Assembly (NCBI GenBank): GCA_947627455.1
Contig: CANQWC010000016.1
Span: 1 to 44,842 of the forward strand
Length of the DNA stretch: 44,842 nucleotides
DNA from: an uncultured Clostridia bacterium
Lineage (GTDB): Bacteria; Bacillota; Clostridia; Oscillospirales; Ruminococcaceae
Direction: 5' to 3'
The notes below the pieces were generated by a model. That model was not told the DNA's origin and did not search any database. It saw nothing but the letters and a program-made list of their open reading frames with translations. A program made the position numbers and the translations under genes. Shown here in pieces: positions 25,178-32,800 of this stretch. Within the stretch, counting starts at the first letter, position 1. Every line of letters starts with the position of its first letter.

Positions 25178-25819
25178 CTTTTGTTCATCCAACGCAGCAT
25201 CAAGTCGTTCTTTGCTTTCGGCTACCGCTCTCAGCATATCAAGATGAAGATTTACAAAATGTATAAATGCATCGGTTGCTTCTATTAAAGCGGGATTGTG
25301 CCGTTCCAGCAGATTAGATCTGGTGTAAAGAGTTATTTTATTGTCTTCACACGAATCAATCATTTGATAAAATGCCTTTTCGGATAAATGGACATATCCG
25401 CTGGCTTGGTCGTATACATCAGCGAATACAGAATCCATTTTTGAGATTTCATATTTCAGATATCTGTCTGACATTTTCTTTCCGTTTTTATCTTTGTAGT
25501 CGCTGACTTTGCCGCCTTGTATAATGCAGTCAACAACAGCATCACGATTTTCTGCAATAAATGCTGCATACGTCCGTATACAATTATCCATTTGCATCCG
25601 CAAGAGAACCCCGGCACATGTTAGGTTTCGGGATTTCAGCATATCGGCAAAACCTGCAATAAGATTGATACATCGATTGGCTGATGCAGAAAAATAGAAA
25701 TCTTCCTTTGTAAGGTTTCTTCCGATGATGCCCTGACATAACGAAATGGTTTCGGAGCTTAACTCGGTTAGCGTTGCTACTTTTGGAGCAATTTCATGTA
25801 AATATTCATCATTAGTCAT
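25133..25819 (-). CDS. Hypothetical helical protein, 228 aa
   Basis: No confident family. The protein is largely alpha-helical and includes LRMQMDNCIRTYAAFI, YLKYEISKMDSVFADVYDQASGYVHLSEKAFYQMI and IHFVNLHLDMLRAVAESKERLD. The pattern of long helices with a GYVHLS stretch recalls DUF5677/HEPN-like proteins, but I see no clean RX4-6H motif. The last ~15 codons overlap, in another frame, a copy of the hsdS 3' end. AT-rich. It sits between the HEPN gene and the 76-aa gene, probably co-transcribed. SD AAAGG before the ATG comes from another hsdS tail copy. Confidence 0.6.
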   Translation of the reverse strand: MTNDEYLHEIAPKVATLTELSSETISLCQGIIGRNLTKEDFYFSASANRCINLIAGFADMLKSRNLTCAGVLLRMQMDNCIRTYAAFIAENRDAVVDCIIQGGKVSDYKDKNGKKMSDRYLKYEISKMDSVFADVYDQASGYVHLSEKAFYQMIDSCEDNKITLYTRSNLLERHNPALIEATDAFIHFVNLHLDMLRAVAESKERLDAALDEQKPIAESTGKNTAVLR

Positions 25820-25860
25820 TGACTTAACCTTTCAAACAGCTGCAGGATTTCTTTCGGCTG
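25816..25860 (-). repeat. hsdS 3'-end echo 1 (between the HEPN gene and the helical gene)
   Basis: The reverse strand reads GAAATCCTGCAGCTGTTTGA followed by AAGGTTAA, about 23 of 29 bases identical to the hsdS end, and translates to EILQLFERLSQ-stop, matching the HsdS C-terminus EILPLCERLK-stop. It occupies the whole gap between two add-on genes and looks like the remnant C-terminus of another hsdS. Confidence 0.75.
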
Positions 25861-25867
25861 GGATACG

Positions 25868-26575
25868 TCAGTTCTTTTTCTTTAAATATCGAGCACGTTT
25901 CTTTAACAGGTGTATCAGTCTCCAGCGATCAATTCTCTTGGGCATCTTTTGATAAATCTCCTGATAATCTGCCTTTTTCGGAATCCAACGTCCGTTTTGG
26001 GTGATACTATGACCGTCAAGCAGATGAAGAAAGAAGGATGCTTCAATGATTACAGAAATAGAATTACTTGCACCGGATCCAATATGATTATGTTGGTATA
26101 GATTTCGGGGACCTTGAAAAAAGCCCATGAGCATATACCTAATTCCATCCTGCTCATTGCGTTTGGATTCATTCCTCAGATCATTGATTGCAATAAGTGG
26201 AGCTCTTTTTAATTCGCCGCTTTGCTTGTCTATTTCAAAAGAAAGTGCTTTTGCCGCCAAATCGAACCCGTGCAAATCCAATCCCGACTTTTTCTTGAGA
26301 TAATTCTCTACCGTTACAAAAGCTTCCCGTGCTGCCGACTCAAACTCTGATTTATATATGAGCTTTACTGCATCCGCTAATGCTGGGTGGAGGTCGTATA
26401 CCTCAAAAAACTCTTTGAGCTTCTTAAGAGAATATGGCATTAAGCTTCCGCAACAGGGGCAAAATGTAAAATCATTAAAATCGAATCCGTATGTCCCATC
26501 GCTAAATTGTTTAAGTTCCTTTCTTCTCGGTGGAAGTGAGCAGCCATTTGGGCAAGAGTATTCTTTTTTCCTCAT
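25868..26575 (-). CDS. HEPN-type protein of the TIGR02391 (Ymh) kind with N-terminal zinc ribbon
   Basis: A 235-aa protein from the ATG at 26575; SD AGGTGG lies 6 nt upstream (the longer frame uses GTG 26584). The N-terminus has cysteine pairs (CPNGC, CPCCGSL) of a zinc ribbon. The C-terminal helical domain includes KSEFESAAREAFVTVENYLKK and FFQGPRNLYQHNH, whose R-NLYQ-H fits the HEPN RX4-6H ribonuclease motif (about R157, H162). HEPN proteins are commonly RNases in toxin-antitoxin and abortive-infection systems. It starts right behind hsdS, so it likely rides on the restriction-modification transcript. Confidence 0.75.
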   Translation of the reverse strand: MRKKEYSCPNGCSLPPRRKELKQFSDGTYGFDFNDFTFCPCCGSLMPYSLKKLKEFFEVYDLHPALADAVKLIYKSEFESAAREAFVTVENYLKKKSGLDLHGFDLAAKALSFEIDKQSGELKRAPLIAINDLRNESKRNEQDGIRYMLMGFFQGPRNLYQHNHIGSGASNSISVIIEASFFLHLLDGHSITQNGRWIPKKADYQEIYQKMPKRIDRWRLIHLLKKRARYLKKKN

Positions 26576-26585
26576 TACTGCCACC

Positions 26586-28055
26586 TCATTTCAACCTTTC
26601 GCACAGCGGCAGGATCTCCTCTAACTTTGCGACGATTCGCTTCTGCTCGGCGAGGGGCGGGAGGGGGAAAATGTATTCTACCATCCTAACCATAGTCAAA
26701 GTAGCTACTGTTGTGCCGCTCGAATTACTTCTGATTTGGTTTAGCAACAAATCAGATTCCATTAGAAATTTTATATATTCAGCGCATACCTGACTGTAAT
26801 TTTCCAAGCATATAACACTTGCATCTTTATAGTAGAAACAATCATTTTCCTTAACTATATAGGTTTTGCCCAATGTTCCAACTGCCGTTACCATTAAATC
26901 GCCAGATTTGGGAATACCAGATTTTGAAAATTCATTATATAGTTCTTGCGTAATAAATAGTTCATTATCAACGATGCCATCTGTTGCAAGTTTAGCAATC
27001 TCTCTTGCGCGGTAAAACGAAATTCCTGATGTTTTCCAATCGGATTGATGTACTCTTCGGGCAGATACAATGTTGAAAATATCGCCAAATCTCACCCACC
27101 TCCAGCTCTCGGGAATATCAAGCGGCTTTTCATCGTCCGAAATTTCGGGCAGGGGTTTCTCCTTTTTTATCTTCCCCGCCTTGATGAGCGACTGCTTTTC
27201 CGATTGAATTTTGCGGTAAAGCTCCTCGCCCGTGCCTTCGTCGGGGAGCTGCGGGACGAGCTTGCCCTGAATCGCGAGCTGAAGCAGGGATTTTTTCAGG
27301 TCATCGGGGAATCGCTTGTTAAGGGTTTCGAGCCGATTCCACGCCTCGGCGTAGCGGTCGACGAGCGGCAGCAGCTCCTCGATTTTTGCGACGATTCGCT
27401 TCTGCTCGGCGAGTGGCGGGAGGGGGACTAATAAATTTATCATGGTATCCGTCCCGACTCTTGGCATTTTAACGCCATATGTTACCGAATTTATAGTAAA
27501 ATCAACATAAGGAGATTTTAAATAATTTACTATAAAATCTGAATCGATATTTCCGTATGTACTAAACGGAACAATTTCAGATGAGCATATACCGTCGCCT
27601 GTCGCAGTCAGTATCTTTTTTAAATATGGGCGCAATTTGCTATATAAAATCTGCCCTTTGTAGAATTTGACTTTATCTCCTGCGATTTTTCTTTCCGAGG
27701 TTAAACAAATATTTAATATTTTTCCCGTGTCTTTTTCAATATCTTCCAAGTCAAGACACCACATAGAATTTGTGATTTGGTTTGCGCTGATTTTTTCTTT
27801 AGTGTGGGAATAAGTTGATATTTCCCCGAGCCTTACCCAAGCCCAACTCTCGGGAATATCAAACGGCTTTTCGTCGTCCGAAATTTCGGGCAGGGGCTTT
27901 TCCTTTTTAATCTTCCCCGCTTTGATAAGCGCCTGCTTTTCCGACTGAATTTTGCGGTAAAGCTCCTCACCCGTGCCTTCGTCGGGTCGCTGCTCCACCA
28001 GCTTGCCTTGAATCGCAAGCTGCAAAATGCTGTTTTTAAGCTCCGAAGGTGTCAT
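26586..28055 (-). CDS. hsdS: Type I restriction-modification specificity subunit
   Basis: A 489-aa HsdS with two target-recognition halves. Each half has a near-identical conserved block: LQLAIQGKLV...PDEGTGEEL...KPLPEISDDEKP, then a variable recognition domain, then PLPPLAEQKRIVAK. The ~190-bp DNA repeats lie at about 27113-27300 and 27850-28040. The ATG overlaps the hsdM stop (ATGA). The ORF is intact and ends EEILPLCERLK. Its partner methylase is truncated here, so it can only function with an HsdM encoded elsewhere or is now unused. Copies of its 3' end recur at 25816 and 25119. Confidence 0.95.
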   Translation of the reverse strand: MTPSELKNSILQLAIQGKLVEQRPDEGTGEELYRKIQSEKQALIKAGKIKKEKPLPEISDDEKPFDIPESWAWVRLGEISTYSHTKEKISANQITNSMWCLDLEDIEKDTGKILNICLTSERKIAGDKVKFYKGQILYSKLRPYLKKILTATGDGICSSEIVPFSTYGNIDSDFIVNYLKSPYVDFTINSVTYGVKMPRVGTDTMINLLVPLPPLAEQKRIVAKIEELLPLVDRYAEAWNRLETLNKRFPDDLKKSLLQLAIQGKLVPQLPDEGTGEELYRKIQSEKQSLIKAGKIKKEKPLPEISDDEKPLDIPESWRWVRFGDIFNIVSARRVHQSDWKTSGISFYRAREIAKLATDGIVDNELFITQELYNEFSKSGIPKSGDLMVTAVGTLGKTYIVKENDCFYYKDASVICLENYSQVCAEYIKFLMESDLLLNQIRSNSSGTTVATLTMVRMVEYIFPLPPLAEQKRIVAKLEEILPLCERLK

Positions 28056-28816
28056 TTGCCGCCTCCCAAAATCGCCGCGATGTCCGAAAGCACCCTATCT
28101 ATCTCCGCGTTGAGCGAGGCACACTCCTCCTGATAACGCTGAATCAAATCGGTCGGGTCGAGTATCTCCTCCTCGGCGTGAGGGTAGCCGCAGAGGTCGA
28201 AATTATAGCCGAACGCCTCCGAAAGCTGCTCGCGGGAATATTTTTTCGCCTTGTCCGAGCCGTCCTCGGCGATTTCCCGGCGGTTATCCCACCACTCGAT
28301 GACCGGCGCGAAATGCTCGGGTTTCATCGGCTTTGTCTTTGAAAAATGCTTGTAGCCCTCGGGCATATCGAGGCGGTAGAACCACGTTTCCTCGGTGGGT
28401 TTTGTGCGGTCAAAGAACAAAATATTCGTCGTGATTGACGTATACGGCGAGAACACGCTGCCCGGCATACGCACAATGGTGTGAAGATTGAATTCCGAAA
28501 GCAGTTTTTTCTTGATGTTTATTTTTGCATTGTCGGTGCCGAACAAAAATCCGTCGGGCAAAATCACCGCCGCCCTGCCGTTTTCTTTGAGGCGATACAT
28601 TATCACGGACATGAAAAGGTCGGCAGTCTCGCTCGATGCGAGATCGTCGGGGAAATGATTCTTGACCTCCGCCTTTTCGCTCCCGCCGTAAGGGGGATTC
28701 ATCAGAATGACCTCAAACTTGTCCTTTTCGGTGTAGTCCAAAACGTCGCGCAGCAGTGAGTTGTCGTGATAAATTTTCGGCACGTCGAGGTCGTGCAGCA
28801 GCATATTCGTTAGCAA
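28052..28816 (-). pseudogene. hsdM: Type I DNA methyltransferase, C-terminal fragment
   Basis: About 254 residues of the HsdM C-terminal part, beginning at LTNMLLHDLDVPKI. It keeps the catalytic NPPYGGSEKAEVK motif (motif IV) and the region VRMPGSVFSPYTSITTNILFF, but the N-terminal bundle and the S-adenosylmethionine motif I are missing, so it should be inactive as a methylase. The break coincides with a 92-bp inverted-repeat-bounded segment (28811-28902). A TTG start is possible but probably meaningless. Confidence 0.9.
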
Positions 28817-28902
28817 CGTGCGATTTGTGAGTATTTTTATTGCAAATATAATTCCGAAACCCCGCTGCGGTTGAACGGCGGGGTTCCGGAGAATGTTGCT
28901 AA
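28811..28902. repeat. 92-bp segment with 8-bp terminal inverted repeats at the hsdM breakpoint
   Basis: TTAGCAAC (28811-28818) and GTTGCTAA (28895-28902) are perfect inverted repeats. Inside lies a GC hairpin (AACCCCGC and GCGGGGTT, about 28857-28886). One end falls at the broken hsdM start. It has the shape of a small non-autonomous insertion or a recombination scar; no transposase is present. Confidence 0.6.
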
Positions 28903-28963
28903 ATAAGCTTGATTAGGGGCTTACTTTTAAGCGCTTCTAAGGCAAAAAGCTGAGAATGAGTCT

Positions 28964-30123
28964 TTATATCGCCTCACCGTTTTTGTTTCTTTTAATCTTA
29001 AGTCTTTCTGTAAAGATTTCCTTAATTTGTGTCTTGCCCTGTTCCGTTGACAGTTCTTCCAGACTTAATTCGCCTTTACAAATCATTACCATTATTACTA
29101 TGTAGGCCTCACCAAGCGCAGCGGTCAGTGCGGCAGCAGTAGCGGCTGAAATCATTCCTCCTACTACAGTTCCGGGCCCCGGTATAAGCTTAATTAAGTT
29201 AGCCACTATCGTTTTCCCGAGAACAGTAGCTCCCGCAGTTCCTATTGTAGAAGATATTATTGCCGTAATTGTGCCTTTTTCAATCGGTATTCCGAAGACA
29301 GCGGTAATTCCCGCTAACATAGCAATCTGTTCAGGGACGAGAGCGATGGCGTCTGAAAATGAAAGAGGAATGAAACCCGTCCCTGCTGCTGTCGTTGCTG
29401 CCGCTGCGACCACTGCTTGCGCCCTTCCTTTTTTAATTCTAAACTCGCTTTCTGTACCGCAATAAAAGTTTTTCGCACGGCATCGGGAATAACGCTATTC
29501 ATAATCTCCGATAGTGTATCTAATCCGTAGGCTTTTGCGGTATATTCATCATCAATAATGTAATCCTCTGCCAATACCGGAACAATATTTATTATAGGAA
29601 TATTTTCTTTTTCTATTTCTTTTTTCAAGGACTGCACATCGTTTTTTGAATATGATTGTGTCAACACTATAATAACAGGTACATCATACGCGCTTGTTTT
29701 GCCGAGAAATTTTTTCAGAAAATCAATTTCTGCCTGCTCAAAGCGGTGCGAAGGTGTACTGATGCAGTACCAGATGCAATGAATGGCCTGACCGACATCT
29801 CCGCTTTTGAAGCCTTTGTCTATTTCACCCATAACCTCATCTAACAAGGCATCAATCGCATTATATCCGCCAAGCTCAAGTCCCGGGGTATCATATATAG
29901 CAAGCGGGAAATCCGGTTTGGTGATTTTTCTTATCGCTTGAGTGACCGGCTTTCCAACACCGGTATCCGAAAGCTTTTGATTAAACATATTGTTGATAAG
30001 TGTGCTTTTTCCAACGCCCGTCTTTCCGAGAATCATAACATTCAAAGTTTTCAATGCTTTATACTCTTTGTGTATAGCCTCCATTACTTTTTCTGCCATT
30101 TCTTGAACCTCATACATTTCCAT
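28964..30123 (-). pseudogene. Dynamin/IRG-type GTPase with hydrophobic C-terminal domain, split by a -1 frameshift
   Basis: The first frame (30123 to the shift) encodes a GTPase: P-loop GKTGVGKS (residues 33-40), DTPG (about 88-91), VLTQS as the G4-like strand. The second frame, down to 28964, encodes an alanine/glycine-rich hydrophobic domain (AAAATTAAGTGFIPLSFSDA...) like the DUF697-type membrane-associating tail of such GTPases. The frames join exactly at A AAA AAG (29428-29434), read in the zero frame as TTA AAA AAG. A -1 slip there gives one ~385-aa protein. Either programmed frameshifting, a one-base loss, or a homopolymer miscall explains this. It is inserted between hsdR and hsdM remnants. 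Confidence 0.8.
29428..29434 (-). promoter_or_regulatory. Slippery heptamer A AAA AAG in the GTPase gene
   Basis: The reverse-strand sequence TTA AAA AAG GAA GGG places the canonical -1 slippery heptamer in the correct phase (X XXY YYZ), the same heptamer used by E. coli dnaX. A slip moves reading to GGA AGG GCG CAA, which enters the C-terminal domain. No strong stimulatory stem or upstream internal Shine-Dalgarno is obvious. Confidence 0.5.
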
Positions 30124-30124
30124 C

Positions 30125-30352
30125 CTAAATATCCTCCGATAAATTTTTTCTTATGATTTTAGGACCCCGGTCGTTGAAGTCATCTTTTTTGTGCTTATTT
30201 TTAGACAGAATGCTGTTGTAAAAATATTCTGACCCTTTCTCTATAAAAATTTGTGAAATCACGCACATACCCACAACAAAAGCAAATCCGCCAAAGACGC
30301 GCAAAATACTTTTTCTTTTTTCGGGTCTCTGTTCTTGACGCATATAAATCAC
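30125..30352 (-). CDS. Small single-pass membrane protein, 75 aa
   Basis: Unrecognised. A basic N-terminus (RQEQRPEKRKS) is followed by one membrane helix (about residues 20-38, LRVFGGFAFVVGMCVISQIFI) and a charged tail ending RKNLSEDI. Start is GTG 30352 (AAAGG 5 nt upstream) or ATG 30343. It ends one base before the GTPase ATG, so the two are translationally linked; a membrane partner for the GTPase is a reasonable guess. Confidence 0.7.
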   Translation of the reverse strand: MIYMRQEQRPEKRKSILRVFGGFAFVVGMCVISQIFIEKGSEYFYNSILSKNKHKKDDFNDRGPKIIRKNLSEDI

Positions 30353-30503
30353 TTTTCCTTTTCGGCTTATGTTAAAGCCATCATAACGATAGTTATAAAA
30401 TCCAGAAAGAATCCTTTTGCATCTTAATTGTTAAGATACATATATTAAAAGCTCTCCCCCCGAACCTACGGCAAGCTTCTGAATCCACAGCTATAGCAAA
30501 AAA

Positions 30504-30926
30504 TTACATAAGTTTATTATATTCGACAGCAATGCAGAAGTCAACCCCTAAAAGCGAAATTTCTCGCTCCTTGCCTGTTAAAAAATCATGCTCATAAAAA
30601 CCGTCGCCGTTTGAGCTGTATGCAAAGGGAATATCCATCATCGCGGCGTAGGTCATAGCCTGTTGAAGTCCGAACGAAACAGCGTGGTTGTTGTCCTTGG
30701 CTTCGACGATGGCAATAGGTTTGTTTTTGTTGAGATAGAGGACATAATCAGCCTTTTTCGGCTTTTCCCTGACCGTGATATTACCCCGAAGATTTATCCG
30801 CCCGTCGGTGATTTTTGTTTCCATAGTGACGAGCCCGAGATTCCACTTCGCAGCGATAGCGGGAGTGATGTATTGGAGCTTTATATCTTCTTCTGACATA
30901 TCTTTTTTGGAAAAAACAGTGCTCAC
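30504..30926 (-). pseudogene. hsdR: Type I restriction endonuclease, N-terminal fragment
   Basis: About 140 residues matching the HsdR N-terminal nuclease domain: EEDIKLQYITPAIAAKWN and the PD-(D/E)XK core KKADYVLYLNKNKPIAIVEAKD (Asp, then E-A-K). The helicase and C-terminal domains are missing; the frame stops after EREISLLGVDFCIAVEYNKLM. Start is GTG 30926, 7 nt after GGAGG. The original promoter is intact upstream. With the hsdM fragment it shows that the middle of an R-M-S operon was replaced. Confidence 0.9.
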
Positions 30927-30972
30927 AAACAAACCTCCTAAAATTTAATAAATAATGAGATACTTTTTTGTA

Positions 30973-31001
30973 ATTATATCACATTTATTGTCGCATTTCA
31001 A
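30973..31001 (-). promoter_or_regulatory. Promoter of the hsd/GTPase operon
   Basis: On the reverse strand, -35 TTGAAA (30996-31001), 17-bp spacer, -10 TATAAT (30973-30978), about 47 bp before the hsdR remnant start. It would drive the GTPase, hsdS and the add-on genes. Confidence 0.85.
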
Positions 31002-31180
31002 GAGGAAAAAGTGTTATATATAATAGCTGAAATTTAGTGAAGTTAAACGAAAAACGATGATTAACAGTTATTATGAGCATAAATAATGAGAAAATTTGAA
31101 GAACGGAATGGCTTTGGATAGGAAGAGATAAGAAAAAAAGAAGTTGAAGAAATCTTAGAGCAAGATTCTACCGCGGGACC
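31002..31180. other. AT-rich junction between the hsd locus and the mobile element
   Basis: I see no gene, repeat or hairpin of note here; only AT-rich sequence with short purine runs. Confidence 0.5.
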
Positions 31181-31445
31181 AAATTTCGCGTATGCACGCG
31201 GGGTTTTGTCTGCGCGACAACCGAGACGGTCGTTCTTGTCGAGGGCGGTCGCGCAGCAACAAAACCAGCTTGCATTATGCTCAATTTTGTCTTGTGCGGA
31301 ATCTTGTTGGGGAGTGCCTTCCCCAAGCCCTGCACGTCGTCGCAAGCTCCGTATCGCTCGCCCTGCCGAAATCGTCAGGGCTCGCTCATTTTGCTGCTCC
31401 TCCTTTTTCCTACAAAGTCTTGGGACTTTGTGGAAGCCCCTAATG
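31181..31445 (+). other. oriT-like hairpin region of the mobilizable element
   Basis: It contains a long interrupted inverted repeat: GGTTTTGT..GCGCGAC (31202-31218) against GTCGCGC..ACAAAACC (31248-31266). Next come a hairpin TTGGGGA/TCCCCAA (31307-31326) and a hairpin ACAAAGTC-TTGG-GACTTTGT (31412-31431). GC content is higher than the surroundings. Placement on the outer side of mobC and the relaxase is typical for an origin of transfer; nic site not identified. Short ORFs here look like chance. Confidence 0.45.
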
Positions 31446-31485
31446 AAAAATGCCAATGTATCAAATCTGGTACATTGGCATTTTT
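31446..31485. terminator. Perfect 15-bp inverted repeat, bidirectional terminator-like
   Basis: AAAAATGCCAATGTA (31446-31460), 10-nt loop, TACATTGGCATTTTT (31471-31485). The T-run on both strands suits a bidirectional terminator; it could also be a protein-binding palindrome of the mobile element. Confidence 0.75.
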
Positions 31486-31639
31486 ATATTCAAATCTTGT
31501 TCACGTCAGTTGCTTTTTCTCAAATTCAAGTGTTATTGAAACAAAAGCAGTCGCTAAAATTGCACAACAAACTTACCATAAAGTCCTTGTGATTTGTGCC
31601 AAACGAAGAAATTTTGCGTTTTAGGCAAACTTTTTTAGA

Positions 31640-32395
31640 TAGTACCCTGATTTTTGCGAAAAAAATGTACGTTGTATCGTGAGAGGGGGGATACGACATT
31701 GTTAATAGGAATTTTACAATCGTGGGGGTGTCCATTCGCCCGAGAAATGTCCGTTTAGTGTGAAAACAAAAATTTTTTAATCGGATACCTGCTTTTTGAA
31801 GAAAAAATGTACGTTGTAATATGAGAGGGAAATTTTTTCGGGCGAGGGTTAAAATTTTACAAAAATTTGTCCGTTGTAAAGTGAGATAGATAAAAAACGC
31901 GATGAAAATTACAGAAAATTTACATTTGCTACCCCATATTTTTTCAGAAAAATGTCCGTTGTAAAGTGGGAGGAATCAATAAAACTTTGTTTGGCATTTC
32001 ATGGAACGAGAAAAATTAACAAAAAGTTTACATTCGCCTACCCGATCATTTGGCGAAAATTTGTCCGTTTAGGGTGAGAGGGAAAATAATTTTGCAGCAT
32101 TAGTGGACAAACCCGCCCTGAGATGTCCGTTATAAAGCAGAAAGATTTTTCTGATGAGATTGGCAAAAAATCATTTTTCGGTGTGGAAGGAGCTGAAGGT
32201 TTGGCAGAATTGAAAAAATTGCGTTGAAGGTAATGCAGAAGAAATACAGTTCACAAAAAATTTACAATCGGATACCTGCTTTTCGTTTGAAAAATGTACG
32301 TTATAAGATGGGGAGGATAAATCATGTTCATATAAAATTCACTTTTCAGGTGTCACAATTTATGTAAAAAATGTCCGTTAAAGATAAAAGGAGGC
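31640..32395 (+). repeat. Nine-copy degenerate direct-repeat array before mobC
   Basis: A core close to AATGTCCGTTGTAAAGTGAG recurs with cores starting near 31665, 31745, 31807, 31866, 31952, 32060, 32123, 32294 and 32371. Spacing is irregular (59-171 bp). Several copies also share an upstream segment like TTTACAATCGGATACCTGC, so the ancestral unit was about 60-70 bp. All copies are in one orientation, and the last ends at the mobC ribosome binding site. No gene is inside. Confidence 0.85.
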
Positions 32396-32401
32396 TTTAA
32401 T

Positions 32402-32800
32402 ATGCCAAAGAAATACAACACACCAAAACGCAGTGTTGTCGTCAAAACTCGTATGACCGATGAGGAGTACGCAGACTTCACCGAGCGAGCTAAATTTTGT
32501 GGAGTTAGTCAGTCTGAATTTATCCGTCAGGCAATCGAAAATGCTATCATCAAGCCAGTCATCACCGTCTCGCCCGTCAATGAAAAACTACTGTCAACTG
32601 TCGGTCAGCTAATCGCGCAGCTTGGCAAAATCGGCGGCAACCTAAACCAGATTGCTCGGTTTTTGAATGAGCACGGCACGCCGTACAATTCGCTATCAAA
32701 TGAGGTTCGAACCGCCATTGCCGACCTCGCCGATCTGAAATTTGAAATCTTGCGAAAGGTAGGCGATTCGGTTGGCGACGTTCAAACACTTAAGCTCTAA
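32402..32800 (+). CDS. mobC: Plasmid mobilization relaxosome protein, MobC-like
   Basis: A 132-aa protein. The N-terminal ribbon-helix-helix (VVVKTRMTDEEYADFTERAKFCGVSQSEFIRQAI) is followed by the MobC signature GGNLNQIARFLNEHG. MobC binds oriT and helps the relaxase. AAAGGAGG lies 7 nt before ATG. The relaxase reading frame starts inside its last codons (29-bp overlap). The leader holds the nine-copy repeat array. Confidence 0.9.
   Translation: MPKKYNTPKRSVVVKTRMTDEEYADFTERAKFCGVSQSEFIRQAIENAIIKPVITVSPVNEKLLSTVGQLIAQLGKIGGNLNQIARFLNEHGTPYNSLSNEVRTAIADLADLKFEILRKVGDSVGDVQTLKL

Noticed and set aside
31061-31735. Several ORFs of 69-131 aa around the oriT-like region
   Set aside because: They cross hairpins, have no Shine-Dalgarno in place and show no recognisable protein pattern.
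31640-32395. CRISPR array
   Set aside because: Repeat spacing is irregular (59-171 bp), repeats are diverged, spacers themselves partly repeat, and no cas gene is present.
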